Assembly (NCBI GenBank): GCA_015492915.1
Contig: WGED01000631.1
Coordinates: 1 to 7,201 of the forward strand
DNA from: Cyclobacteriaceae bacterium
Lineage (GTDB): Bacteria; Bacteroidota; Bacteroidia; Cytophagales; Cyclobacteriaceae
Direction of reading: 5' to 3'
Length of the DNA stretch: 7,201 nt
Shown here piece after piece: positions 1 through 7,200 of the stretch (the first letter of the stretch is position 1; each line of letters opens with the position of its first letter). A model generated the notes under the pieces. That model did not search any database. It saw nothing but the letters and a program-made list of their open reading frames with translations, and was not told where the DNA came from. A program made the position numbers and the translations under genes.

Positions 1-1
1 A

Positions 2-289
2 AAAGAAGTTAAGAAAAAGGAATCACTAAAAGAGAGATATTGGCAAAATATAGTTGAATACTCAACAACTGAGAAAGGTTTAAAGGAAGAAAGAATAATA
101 CGAATTCAGGATGCTATTGAAGAATTATCCGAAAAAAGAAAGAAGATTATAAAACTCAATTATGAAGAGGGTAAATCTTATGAGGAAATTGCTGATGAAT
201 TGAAAATTTCCATTAATACCGTAAAAAATCAACTTGTAAAGGCAAAGCAGGTCATAAGGAAACAGTTGGGAATTGCTTCCATATTTTAA
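2..289 (+). CDS. ECF-type RNA polymerase sigma factor, C-terminal part (5' end outside window)
   Basis: Only the last 95 codons are in the window; the reading frame is open from base 2 to the TAA at 287-289. The visible part matches sigma-70 region 4, which recognises the -35 promoter element. A helix with the 'AIEELSEKRKKIIKLNYEEG' pattern (about visible residues 38-57) is followed by a helix-turn-helix, 'YEEIADELKISINTVKNQLV' (60-79), and a basic tail. The Y-E-E-I-A...S-x-N-T-V-K pattern is typical of ECF sigma factors in Bacteroidota. Region 2 must lie upstream and is not seen. Position directly before a FecR-type anti-sigma gene and an STN-bearing SusC receptor supports a FecI-like role: directing RNA polymerase to the susCD promoter when released by FecR. 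A LuxR-type helix-turn-helix is a less likely alternative, because the spacing and the preceding 'LSEKRKKII' helix fit sigma factors better. The promoter it would recognise cannot be read from this window. Confidence 0.87.
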   Translation, partial: KEVKKKESLKERYWQNIVEYSTTEKGLKEERIIRIQDAIEELSEKRKKIIKLNYEEGKSYEEIADELKISINTVKNQLVKAKQVIRKQLGIASIF

Positions 290-316
290 CCACGTCACTC
301 AAAACTTTTTAGTATT

Positions 317-351
317 AACACCAGCCATTGAGTCCTCCGCAGGTGTTGTTT
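317..351 (+). other. Weak hairpin after the sigma factor gene, possible inefficient terminator or attenuator
   Basis: Arms AACACC (317-322) and GGTGTT (342-347) are perfect complements. Beyond an A-A mismatch, two more pairs form (324-325 with 339-340), giving a 13-base loop. Only a short T-containing stretch (GTTT) follows, not a proper T tract, so a working terminator is doubtful. It lies 27 bases after the sigma stop codon, in the 138-bp gap before fecR. If functional, it could lower read-through from the sigma gene into fecR. Confidence 0.25.
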
Positions 352-381
352 AAAAATCCAAAAAAAATCAATTACCGGTAG

Positions 382-409
382 TCTTATTCTTTCAAAGGAA
401 AGTATTAGG
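382..409 (+). promoter_or_regulatory. Imperfect dyad (hairpin or operator candidate) just upstream of fecR
   Basis: The segment has twofold symmetry centred between bases 395 and 396. CTTTC (389-393) pairs with GAAAG (398-402) across an AAAG loop. The symmetry continues outward through 386-387/404-405 and 383-384/407-408, with T-T mismatches at 388/403 and 385/406, and a possible G-U pair at 382/409. It ends 18 bases before the fecR ATG. It could be an RNA hairpin in the leader or a protein-binding site; the sequence does not decide. No Bacteroidota-type -7 element (TAnnTTTG) is visible in the gap. Confidence 0.3.
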
Positions 410-427
410 ATAAAAAACTGAACCCTA

Positions 428-1474
428 ATGCTTCCTGAGCAATTAATAAAGCTATTAATCAACGGTCAGATCACTCGTGAGGAATTTGAGGAATTTCTCA
501 ATAGCCTGGATGACGAGGATAATGTGGCGCGTTATGAAATGCTTCTTAAAGATCAATTTGAGAGAGAGATAGAGGAGTATTTTACGGAGAATGATGTCAG
601 ACATCAGGTTCCGCCAAAATTCAAAGTTCTTAGAAACACATCTTCTTCAAAAGGGATCTCACATTTACCTCAAAAAAGACGGACAATTAGGTTTTCCATC
701 GCTGCAGCCATTGTACTATTGGTATCTACTGTAATATCCGGATGGTTTATAATAACTCAATTCAATAAGACCGATCGGTATCTGCAAAGAAGGGCGCAAC
801 TATTGGAAAAGCCTCAAATTATTACAAAATCTACCCCAAGAGGGAGGATGTTCAGAATGAAAATGAATGATGGTAGCTTGGTACATTTAAATGCTCAAAG
901 CAGTATCAGTTATCCGACTAAGTTTGGCTCAGGCAAAAGGGAGGTGAAGTTGGAAGGAGAGGCATACTTTGATGTAGCACATGATGAGTCAAGGCCTTTC
1001 ACAATTAAAGTTGGAGATTACAGGGTTGATGTTTTGGGTACATCGTTCAATATCGAAGCATATGATAAGGATGAGTTTTCCGTGACAGTAGAGACAGGCA
1101 TTGTAAAAGTGATGCTTGACAAATCAGGAGAGAATACCGTGACATTGACAAGAAGCCAAAAGCTAATTTACAATCCTGAGCTGGATAAAGTAGAGATCAT
1201 CAGAGTGGATCCGGAATTAGAACTGAGTTGGAGGGATGGAATATTGAGATTTGACAAAACCCCAATGACAAAAGTGGAGAAAATGATAGAGCGCTGGTAT
1301 GGCGTTGAACTTGTTATAGAGAATAAGGAAATCTATGATAAAATGCTTACCGGGACGCATCAAAATAAATCGTTAAAGTCTGTCCTTGAGGCCCTTACGT
1401 ATGCGACTGGAACAAAATATGAAATAAATGATCAATCAATAAGTATAAAACTTAAAAATATGAATAAACCTTAA
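428..1474 (+). CDS. FecR-family anti-sigma factor (FecR domain plus DUF4974)
   Basis: This is an inner-membrane regulator of 348 residues, the usual length for Bacteroidota FecR proteins. Residues 1-60 are an acidic cytoplasmic region of the anti-sigma type ('LIKLLINGQITREEFEEFLN'), expected to hold the sigma factor. A basic patch (KRR, 83-85) precedes one membrane helix at about 88-112 ('FSIAAAIVLLVSTVISGWFI'). The periplasmic FecR domain spans about 136-230; it contains 'MNDGSLVHLNAQSSISYP', 'LEGEAYFDVAHDESRPF' and 'VDVLGTSFNI'. A C-terminal DUF4974 domain follows from about 267 ('LSWRDGILRFDKTPMTKVEK') to 342; in the family it receives the signal from the receptor's STN domain. The ATG at 428 is chosen because the N-terminal residues fit the family, although no Shine-Dalgarno sequence precedes it. 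It lies between the sigma gene and susC, so it most likely links ligand binding at SusC to sigma activity. Confidence 0.94.
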   Translation: MLPEQLIKLLINGQITREEFEEFLNSLDDEDNVARYEMLLKDQFEREIEEYFTENDVRHQVPPKFKVLRNTSSSKGISHLPQKRRTIRFSIAAAIVLLVSTVISGWFIITQFNKTDRYLQRRAQLLEKPQIITKSTPRGRMFRMKMNDGSLVHLNAQSSISYPTKFGSGKREVKLEGEAYFDVAHDESRPFTIKVGDYRVDVLGTSFNIEAYDKDEFSVTVETGIVKVMLDKSGENTVTLTRSQKLIYNPELDKVEIIRVDPELELSWRDGILRFDKTPMTKVEKMIERWYGVELVIENKEIYDKMLTGTHQNKSLKSVLEALTYATGTKYEINDQSISIKLKNMNKP

Positions 1475-1476
1475 AA

Positions 1477-1541
1477 AACTGGTAAAACCAAACAAATTAA
1501 GAACCTGATTAAAACAATTTTTATTCACAATTAACTGGTAA
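1477..1541 (+). repeat. 9-bp direct repeat (AACTGGTAA) framing the fecR-susC spacer
   Basis: AACTGGTAA occurs at 1477-1485, three bases after the fecR stop, and again at 1533-1541, five bases before the susC ATG. The start-to-start distance is 56 bp, and the copies bracket nearly the whole A/T-rich spacer. The spacer carries no recognisable Bacteroidota housekeeping promoter (TAnnTTTG). An ECF-specific susC promoter could lie here, but its consensus is unknown. The copies may be sites for a regulator, or chance in A/T-rich DNA. Confidence 0.35.
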
Positions 1542-1545
1542 TATT

Positions 1546-4500
1546 ATGAAACAGAATACAGATTACGGACGAATTCTAAGACATTTATTTGTCTTGGTAG
1601 CGTTAGCGGCAAGTAGTGCGGCCTATGCCGGACTAACGAGCCAGGCTGACCTGAAGGGCACTAAAGTGGACATTGGTGTCAAGGAAGGTAAAATTATCGA
1701 GATCATGAACCAGGTCTCAAAAATCACAGATTATGTCTTCATTTATGAAGATGGAATTAAAAAAGAGTTAAACAAAAAAGTAAAAATTGAGAATGGCGAA
1801 AATTTACATGATCTTTTAAGTGACATCACCAGGCAGTCAAGCCTTGAATTCAGGGCAGTAAACAACAACATTGTGGTGCGAAAGCGTTCAGGCAACCAAA
1901 CAATGTTGAGTGCGCCCCAGATCTTACAGGGTGTCACTGTTACAGGCCGTGTGACGTCTGCAGAAGATAACACAGGATTACCCGGTGTTAACATCATGGA
2001 AAAGGGTACAACAAACGGTACCGTAACAGACATTGACGGCAATTACTCCCTCAAGGTAAGTGGTTCGGAGAGCGTATTGGTATTCAGTTCCGTAGGTTAT
2101 GTTACTGAGGAGATAGCTGTCGGCAACAATACCGTCATAGATGTCACCATGAATCCTGATGTAAAGGCACTGAGCGAAATAGTAGTTACTGCTCTCGGTG
2201 TGAAAAGAGAAGAAGCTTCTCTTGGTTATGCCGTTAGTCAGGTGGATGGTGAAGAGTTGACCCAGGTAGTTCAGGAAAACGTGATCAACAGTCTTGCAGG
2301 CAGGATACCGGGTGTGGCCATAAATCAAACGGCCGGAGCGGGTTCCTCTGTAAGCATGGTGATCCGTGGTGCTATTTCACTTACTACGGATAACCAGCCT
2401 TTGTTTGTTGTTGATGGTGTTCCTATGAATAACACCTTGAACAATGTGACGGAGATGGCCAGAGATACCAAAGTAGATTACGGTAATGCCATTTCAGACA
2501 TCAACCCGGAAGATATTGAGAGTATTTCGGTACTGAAAGGCCCGAGTGCTGCGGCACTTTACGGCTCAAGGGCCGGTAATGGCGTGGTTCTTATTACAAC
2601 AAAATCAGGCAAGAAATCCAAAGGCGTAGGTGTTACCATTACATCAAACACGGTTTTCGACATACCATACAGGACTATTGAAAAGCATAACTTGTTTGCA
2701 AATGGAAAACGACCCTATACCCAGGATAACCGCCCTAACAACGGTTTACCATATTATACTGTGCCATCGGGGTCATCAGGTTGGGTAGGACCGGAACTTG
2801 ACAAAGGCATGATGGCTTATGTTTGGCCATTTTTTGATGAAAACGGTGATTTGGCACCCAGGGAATTGGTTTCACACCCAGACAGGTTTATGCAGTTTTT
2901 TAGAACCGGTATTACAAGTACGAACGGTATTTCATTGAGCAATGCTACAGACAAACTCAATTACCGGTTTTCTTATAGCAATATGACCAACAGGGGAGTA
3001 ATTCCGAACAGTGATTTGCACAGAAATACACTTGGGATGAATTCTACGTTTAATATCACCAAGAAATTGTCGATAAGTGCCAATCTGAATTATAATGGAA
3101 CCGGAGCAAAAAACCGTCCTGCAGGTAATAGGGGCGCCAATCCTTTGCAGTATCTGTTTGATTTGAACTCTTCAATTGATCTGGCAGATGTGAAAAATTA
3201 TTGGTGGCCGGGTAAAGAAGGGATCCAGCAAAACGGTCCTTATAACCTTGTTATAAATCCGGATGGCACTTATGGGTATGACGATATGCAGAATAACCCT
3301 TATTTCATAGCGAATGAAATAAATAACCCCTTTAAAAGAGACCGGTTTTACGGAAACTTAAGGTTAGACTGGCAGATTTTAAATGATCTTTCTTTCTTTG
3401 TCCGATACAATCATGATCAGTATCAGGAAACCCGTGAGACAAAAATCGCGCCGAGTTATTCGAAGGAACGCAATGGCTTTTATGGTATTGTCGATCTTTA
3501 CAGGAGGGAACAGAACACAGATTTCTTGTTAACATATAAGAAAGCTGTAAGTGCATTTGATTTTTCAGTTTCTTTTGGCGGTAACATTAGAAGTGATTAT
3601 GATACTTATCATCAGACACAGGCTAAAAGACGTGGTTCCGGTTTGATTATCCCGAACATTTTTTCTGTATCGAATATTGCACCTGATAACATTGCATACT
3701 ATTCAGGTTATTCAAAGAGACTGGTTTACAGTTTATACGGCATGGCATCCCTTGGCTTTAAAAATGCTATTTATTTGGACCTTACAGGAAGAAATGACTG
3801 GTCAAGTACACTCCCAGTAGAAAATCGTTCTTATTTTTACCCATCGGCCTCTTTAAGCGTTTTGCTTGATGAAATGATCGATTTTGGTAGTGCTGTTTCC
3901 CTCTTTAAGCTGAGAGGTGGCTGGGCACAGGTTGGTAATGATACAGGTCCTTATAGATTGATCAATACTATGGGTAATGCAGGCCCTTGGGGCAACCAGA
4001 CCCGTCTTACTACATCGGGGACTATATTACTTCCTGACCTGAAGCCTGAAACTCAGACATCATGGGAAATCGGGACGAATCTGGCATTTTTTGATAACCG
4101 TCTGAGGTTTGAAGCTACCTATTATAAAGCAGATAATGAAAACCAGATTCTGCAAATAGGGCTTCCTCCCTCTTCCGGGTGGACTTCGAAGCAGATTAAC
4201 GCCGGATTGATTTCAAGTTCCGGATATGAATTTGTACTTGGAGGAACACCGATCAGTAATGGCGATTGGAACTGGGACATTAATATGAACCTTTATTCAA
4301 ACAAGACCATCGTTAAGGAATTGGCTGAAGGATTTGATTATATCAGGCTTTGGAGTGATGCCAAAGGCGGCGCTTACTCATGGGTTGGAGATGAAATCGG
4401 TCAGTTGATCGACCGTAGACTGGTTCGTGTAGAGGATCCCAATTCACCCTATTTCGGATGGCCGATCGTTGATGATGAAGGTTGGGAAGACAGCGACAGG

Positions 4501-5271
4501 ACACTTCAGGATGCTGACGGAAACAGAGTAGCTCCGGTTATTGGCAATTTTAATCCTGATTTCATCATGGGTATGCAGTCGGCACTTTCATTCAAAAGAT
4601 TCACCTTGAGCATGAGTCTCGACTGGAGAAGTGGAGGACAATTTGTATCTCAAACATTCCGTTACGGAGAATCAGACCTGCATACAAAGAGATGGTTAGA
4701 CAAAGTTCATGATGCAAATAATATCGACAACCTTCCTCAATACATCAAGGACAATGCGGATAAGTATTTGTCTCCTGATGGTGAATTCTTTGTATTATTT
4801 GGTGGACCGACTGAGGAATACGGTGGCTTAGAGCATACCGAAGGTGGGATTACGCTGCATGATGGAGTGTTTATGCCGGGTGTTGTAGGTTACTATGATG
4901 ATGACGGCAATTTTATTGCTGAGAGGGAAAATCTTGGTGGCCCCGGTACTCCTACCATCAGATACCAGGACTATTACGGTTGGAGCTATACACGCAATGC
5001 TACCTTTGATGCTGATTTCGTCAAGCTTAGAGAAATATCGCTTGGTTATACGCTTCCGAAGATCAAAGGGATTCAAAATGCATTTATATCTGTATATAGC
5101 AGAAACATCATTTTGTGGACAAAAGCCGGTATAAACATTGATCCCGAGCTTGCATTCCAGCCCGAAGGCGGGGTGCAAAACAGTGGAATTCAATTCAAGC
5201 AGGGTATCGAACGATACAATGTGAATCCCTGGACAATGCCTATAGGGGTGAAGCTTAACATAACATTCTAA
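1546..5271 (+). CDS. SusC/RagA-family TonB-dependent outer-membrane receptor with N-terminal STN signalling domain
   Basis: This outer-membrane importer has 1241 residues, long for SusC (commonly about 1000-1150), partly because of the extra signalling domain. Domains in order: signal peptide, residues 1-28, with probable cleavage after A-Y-A; STN domain, about 38-113 ('VKEGKIIEIMNQVSKITDYV', 'NNNIVVRK'); carboxypeptidase-regulatory-like domain, about 129-203 ('VTVTGRVTSAEDNTGLPGVN', 'DIDGNYSL', 'FSSVGY'); a TonB-box-like stretch, 'LSEIVVTALG' (209-218); plug, about 222-353 ('LAGRIPGVAI', 'LFVVDGVPMNN', 'LKGPSAAALYGSRAGNGVVL'). The rest is a 22-strand-type beta barrel with the family landmark 'GRNDWSSTLP', and it ends in 'GVKLNITF' with the terminal aromatic residue of barrel proteins. 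The STN domain marks it as a transducer that signals to FecR as well as a transporter. With the downstream SusD lipoprotein 19 bp away it should form a lidded import complex. The substrate cannot be read from the sequence. No frameshift or truncation is seen. Confidence 0.97.
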   Translation: MKQNTDYGRILRHLFVLVALAASSAAYAGLTSQADLKGTKVDIGVKEGKIIEIMNQVSKITDYVFIYEDGIKKELNKKVKIENGENLHDLLSDITRQSSLEFRAVNNNIVVRKRSGNQTMLSAPQILQGVTVTGRVTSAEDNTGLPGVNIMEKGTTNGTVTDIDGNYSLKVSGSESVLVFSSVGYVTEEIAVGNNTVIDVTMNPDVKALSEIVVTALGVKREEASLGYAVSQVDGEELTQVVQENVINSLAGRIPGVAINQTAGAGSSVSMVIRGAISLTTDNQPLFVVDGVPMNNTLNNVTEMARDTKVDYGNAISDINPEDIESISVLKGPSAAALYGSRAGNGVVLITTKSGKKSKGVGVTITSNTVFDIPYRTIEKHNLFANGKRPYTQDNRPNNGLPYYTVPSGSSGWVGPELDKGMMAYVWPFFDENGDLAPRELVSHPDRFMQFFRTGITSTNGISLSNATDKLNYRFSYSNMTNRGVIPNSDLHRNTLGMNSTFNITKKLSISANLNYNGTGAKNRPAGNRGANPLQYLFDLNSSIDLADVKNYWWPGKEGIQQNGPYNLVINPDGTYGYDDMQNNPYFIANEINNPFKRDRFYGNLRLDWQILNDLSFFVRYNHDQYQETRETKIAPSYSKERNGFYGIVDLYRREQNTDFLLTYKKAVSAFDFSVSFGGNIRSDYDTYHQTQAKRRGSGLIIPNIFSVSNIAPDNIAYYSGYSKRLVYSLYGMASLGFKNAIYLDLTGRNDWSSTLPVENRSYFYPSASLSVLLDEMIDFGSAVSLFKLRGGWAQVGNDTGPYRLINTMGNAGPWGNQTRLTTSGTILLPDLKPETQTSWEIGTNLAFFDNRLRFEATYYKADNENQILQIGLPPSSGWTSKQINAGLISSSGYEFVLGGTPISNGDWNWDINMNLYSNKTIVKELAEGFDYIRLWSDAKGGAYSWVGDEIGQLIDRRLVRVEDPNSPYFGWPIVDDEGWEDSDRTLQDADGNRVAPVIGNFNPDFIMGMQSALSFKRFTLSMSLDWRSGGQFVSQTFRYGESDLHTKRWLDKVHDANNIDNLPQYIKDNADKYLSPDGEFFVLFGGPTEEYGGLEHTEGGITLHDGVFMPGVVGYYDDDGNFIAERENLGGPGTPTIRYQDYYGWSYTRNATFDADFVKLREISLGYTLPKIKGIQNAFISVYSRNIILWTKAGINIDPELAFQPEGGVQNSGIQFKQGIERYNVNPWTMPIGVKLNITF

Positions 5272-5290
5272 CAATTAATTATTAAAAGTC

Positions 5291-7000
5291 ATGAAATCAA
5301 CAAAAAGTTTATTTTATATACTTCTGGTTTTGATCTCGGTGCTTTATACATCCTGTGATGATAAACTCACTGAGACCAATGTAAATCCATTGGGTGTCGA
5401 TCCGGAAACGGTCAATCCCAATTTATTGGTGGCGACAATTATCTCAGGTACAGCAAAGCCATACCTCTCTGAGAGCTACAATGGCAATGTAGCTGGTGCT
5501 ATGCAATACGTACAGAAAAGTGGTTGGTCCTCAGGGCTCAATAAATTTAACTGGGTCGGAGAACGCAGTTGGGGAGGCTGGTTTGCCAACCTTAGAAATA
5601 CTGACCATCTGTATAGAAGGGCTGAAGAAGAGGGCATGGAATTCCAAATGGGTATAGCCCTGGTAATGCGTGCTTTTAACTTTGCTTATATTGCAGATTC
5701 ATGGGGTGATGCGCCTTTTACAGATGCATTGAAAGGGATAACCGGAGAACAGGAATATCTCTTTCCAAAATTTGACTCTCAAGAAGCTATTTATAAGGGG
5801 ATTATTGATGATCTTAAAGAGGCAAATACTTTGCTGTCCAAATCTAAGGGGGAATATGATCGAATAGACCCGGATGCGGATCTGATATATCATGGTGATC
5901 CTACCAAGTGGAGGAAATTTGCCAATACGTTAATGCTCAGGTATTACATGCGTCTTTCTGAGAAGGATCTGCAATATGCTCAAAGTGGTATTGAGGAAAT
6001 TATATCCAATTCTGGGACTTATCCGATTTTTGAATCCGAAGATGATGATGCGACCATGGGATTTGTAGGCACCTATGATGGTGATTCATGGCCGGCCAAT
6101 ACAACTTTTGATGCATCTGAGAGTAATTTTAACAGACTTCAGTTGTGTGCAGGTTTCAGGGATGTACTGGTAGGACACAATGACCCGAGAATTGGGGTAT
6201 GGTTCAATAAAGTAAGGGTTCAGATAAAGGTTTCTGACATGTATTCACCTGTAGCCGACACAACCGTTGATAATATCAGGTATATTCATCCTGATTCACT
6301 GGTTGCCAGAAATTTGGCTATATATGATAAGGATAACTGGGTGGCTAACATTGAGGCCGGTAAAACTCTGGTTGATACAGGGCAGTATGTTGGGATGCCT
6401 CTTGGCGCATTTGTCGGTGAAGGTTATACCTGGAACCTTAACCCGGAACCCAGGCAAGGGGGATTCAACGTACATAACTCAGCATTGGCAGACATGTATA
6501 AAGAAGCAAAAGGAGACTACTTGAAAGCCAGACTTATCTCTTATGCAGAGACTTGCTTCATTCTTGCCGAAGCTGCTCAAAAAGGTTGGAGTGTAGGATT
6601 GTCTTCAAAGGAGTGGTATGAAAAGGGCGTGAGAGCTTCATTTAATATCTGGGGTATAGGTGACAAGGCTGACGCCTACCTGACAGAACCGGGTGTAGCG
6701 TATGATGGTTCATTGTACCAGATCTTGGAGCAAAAATGGATCGCAAACTGGACAGTAGCTCATGAAGCATGGAATGACTGGAAAAGGACAGGATTGCCTG
6801 ACTTCACATTTGGGCCTAACACAAAACGTGATGAAATGCCCCTTCGATTTATGTACGGTAATGCTGAAAAGAACAGGAATAATACCAATTACCTGGAAGC
6901 AATCGGCAGACTTGAGCAAACACAATATGTGGCTACTGAAGGGATCGATAGCCCATGGTCTAAACCTTGGATATTGCAAGGAACAGGCAAACCATATTAG
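5291..7000 (+). CDS. SusD/RagB-family outer-membrane lipoprotein (SusD-like_2 type)
   Basis: This is the surface lipoprotein that binds substrate and acts as a lid over SusC; 569 residues is ordinary to slightly long for the family. A lipoprotein signal peptide ends at 'LYTSC', with the lipidated Cys at residue 22, followed by the acidic 'DDKLTETNVNP' that suits surface export in Bacteroidota. Family landmarks are 'FNFAYIADSWGDAPFTDALK' (129-148), 'KWRKFANTLMLRYYMRLSEK' (206-225), 'RLISYAETCFILAEAAQKGW' (414-433), 'HEAWNDWKRTGLPDF' (491-505) and 'NRNNTNYLEAIGRL' (from 528). These fit the SusD-like_2 group (Pfam PF12771, from memory) better than classical starch-binding SusD. The TPR-like helices of the family fall in these segments. 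It starts 19 bp after susC and should be co-transcribed with it. It ends with TAG followed in frame by TGA and TAA, then a terminator. Ligand unknown: members of the wider family bind glycans or peptides. Confidence 0.95.
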   Translation: MKSTKSLFYILLVLISVLYTSCDDKLTETNVNPLGVDPETVNPNLLVATIISGTAKPYLSESYNGNVAGAMQYVQKSGWSSGLNKFNWVGERSWGGWFANLRNTDHLYRRAEEEGMEFQMGIALVMRAFNFAYIADSWGDAPFTDALKGITGEQEYLFPKFDSQEAIYKGIIDDLKEANTLLSKSKGEYDRIDPDADLIYHGDPTKWRKFANTLMLRYYMRLSEKDLQYAQSGIEEIISNSGTYPIFESEDDDATMGFVGTYDGDSWPANTTFDASESNFNRLQLCAGFRDVLVGHNDPRIGVWFNKVRVQIKVSDMYSPVADTTVDNIRYIHPDSLVARNLAIYDKDNWVANIEAGKTLVDTGQYVGMPLGAFVGEGYTWNLNPEPRQGGFNVHNSALADMYKEAKGDYLKARLISYAETCFILAEAAQKGWSVGLSSKEWYEKGVRASFNIWGIGDKADAYLTEPGVAYDGSLYQILEQKWIANWTVAHEAWNDWKRTGLPDFTFGPNTKRDEMPLRFMYGNAEKNRNNTNYLEAIGRLEQTQYVATEGIDSPWSKPWILQGTGKPY

Positions 7001-7017
7001 TGATAATTAAAAATCAG

Positions 7018-7047
7018 TAAAACGTAAGATACGCATAACACGTTTTA
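7018..7047 (+). repeat. Perfect 8-bp inverted repeat between susD and the terminator
   Basis: TAAAACGT (7018-7025) and ACGTTTTA (7040-7047) are exact reverse complements separated by 14 bases. They lie 17 bases after the susD stop and 8 bases before the terminator stem. The stem is A/T-rich and would be weak as RNA. It could help protect the 3' end of the mRNA, be a protein-binding dyad, or be chance. Confidence 0.4.
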
Positions 7048-7055
7048 TCAAAATG

Positions 7056-7084
7056 AAGCTGCCCCGAAAGGGGCAGCTTTTTTT
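7056..7084 (+). terminator. Strong intrinsic terminator of the susCD transcript
   Basis: A perfect 10-bp stem, AAGCTGCCCC (7056-7065) with GGGGCAGCTT (7070-7079), is closed by a GAAA tetraloop (7066-7069). A run of seven T (7078-7084) overlaps the stem end. It starts 55 bases after the susD stop. The stem is also flanked by T/A sequence on the left, but the long T tract is only on the + strand side, so + strand termination is the clear reading. Confidence 0.93.
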
Positions 7085-7149
7085 AACCCAAAATTCTCAA
7101 TAACCTTTCTATTCCGAGCTTAAACTACTTTAAAATCAGACACTTCGTT

Positions 7150-7200
7150 CACGTTTGATTCGTCACCATAAAAGTGCATTATGCCTCCTCGTCAAACGTG
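7150..7200. repeat. Nested inverted repeat at the right edge of the window
   Basis: Outer arms CACGTTTGA (7150-7158) and TCAAACGTG (7192-7200) are perfect reverse complements 33 bases apart. Inside lies a second pair, CATAA (7167-7171) with TTATG (7179-7183), around a 7-base loop. A direct repeat TCGTCA (7160-7165 and 7189-7194) is also present. No gene covers it within the window. It could be an end of a small mobile or repetitive element, a leader hairpin of a neighbouring gene, or a binding site. Confidence 0.45.

Noticed and set aside
290..427. A Bacteroidota housekeeping promoter (TTTG/TAnnTTTG) before fecR
   Set aside because: No segment fits the -7 element; the nearest, TATTCTTTC at 386-393, has wrong spacing and lacks the final G.
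1743..2328. Two overlapping minus-strand frames (99 and 116 codons) opposite the STN, regulatory and plug domains of susC
   Set aside because: Both are antisense to strongly conserved susC domains, and neither resembles a known protein family.
2836..4914. Acidic Gly-containing loops in SusC (DENGDL from 2836, DADGN from 4510, DDDGN from 4897) as EF-hand or calcium-binding sites
   Set aside because: They lack the full spacing of acidic ligands of an EF-hand loop, and similar turns are common between strands in SusC barrels.
4828..5274. 148-codon open frame on the minus strand opposite the 3' part of susC
   Set aside because: It lies wholly antisense to conserved barrel-coding sequence, has no recognisable domain or leader, and its product looks like a reverse translation shadow of susC.
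6267..7010. Short + strand frames of 85 and 82 codons (6267-6524, 6762-7010) inside or overlapping the end of susD
   Set aside because: They are out-of-frame readings of conserved SusD motifs and have no start context or family features of their own.
7120..7179. Minus-strand 19-codon frame as a real gene
   Set aside because: Too short, no recognisable product, and a start motif alone is not enough; kept only as part of a finding on the surrounding repeat.
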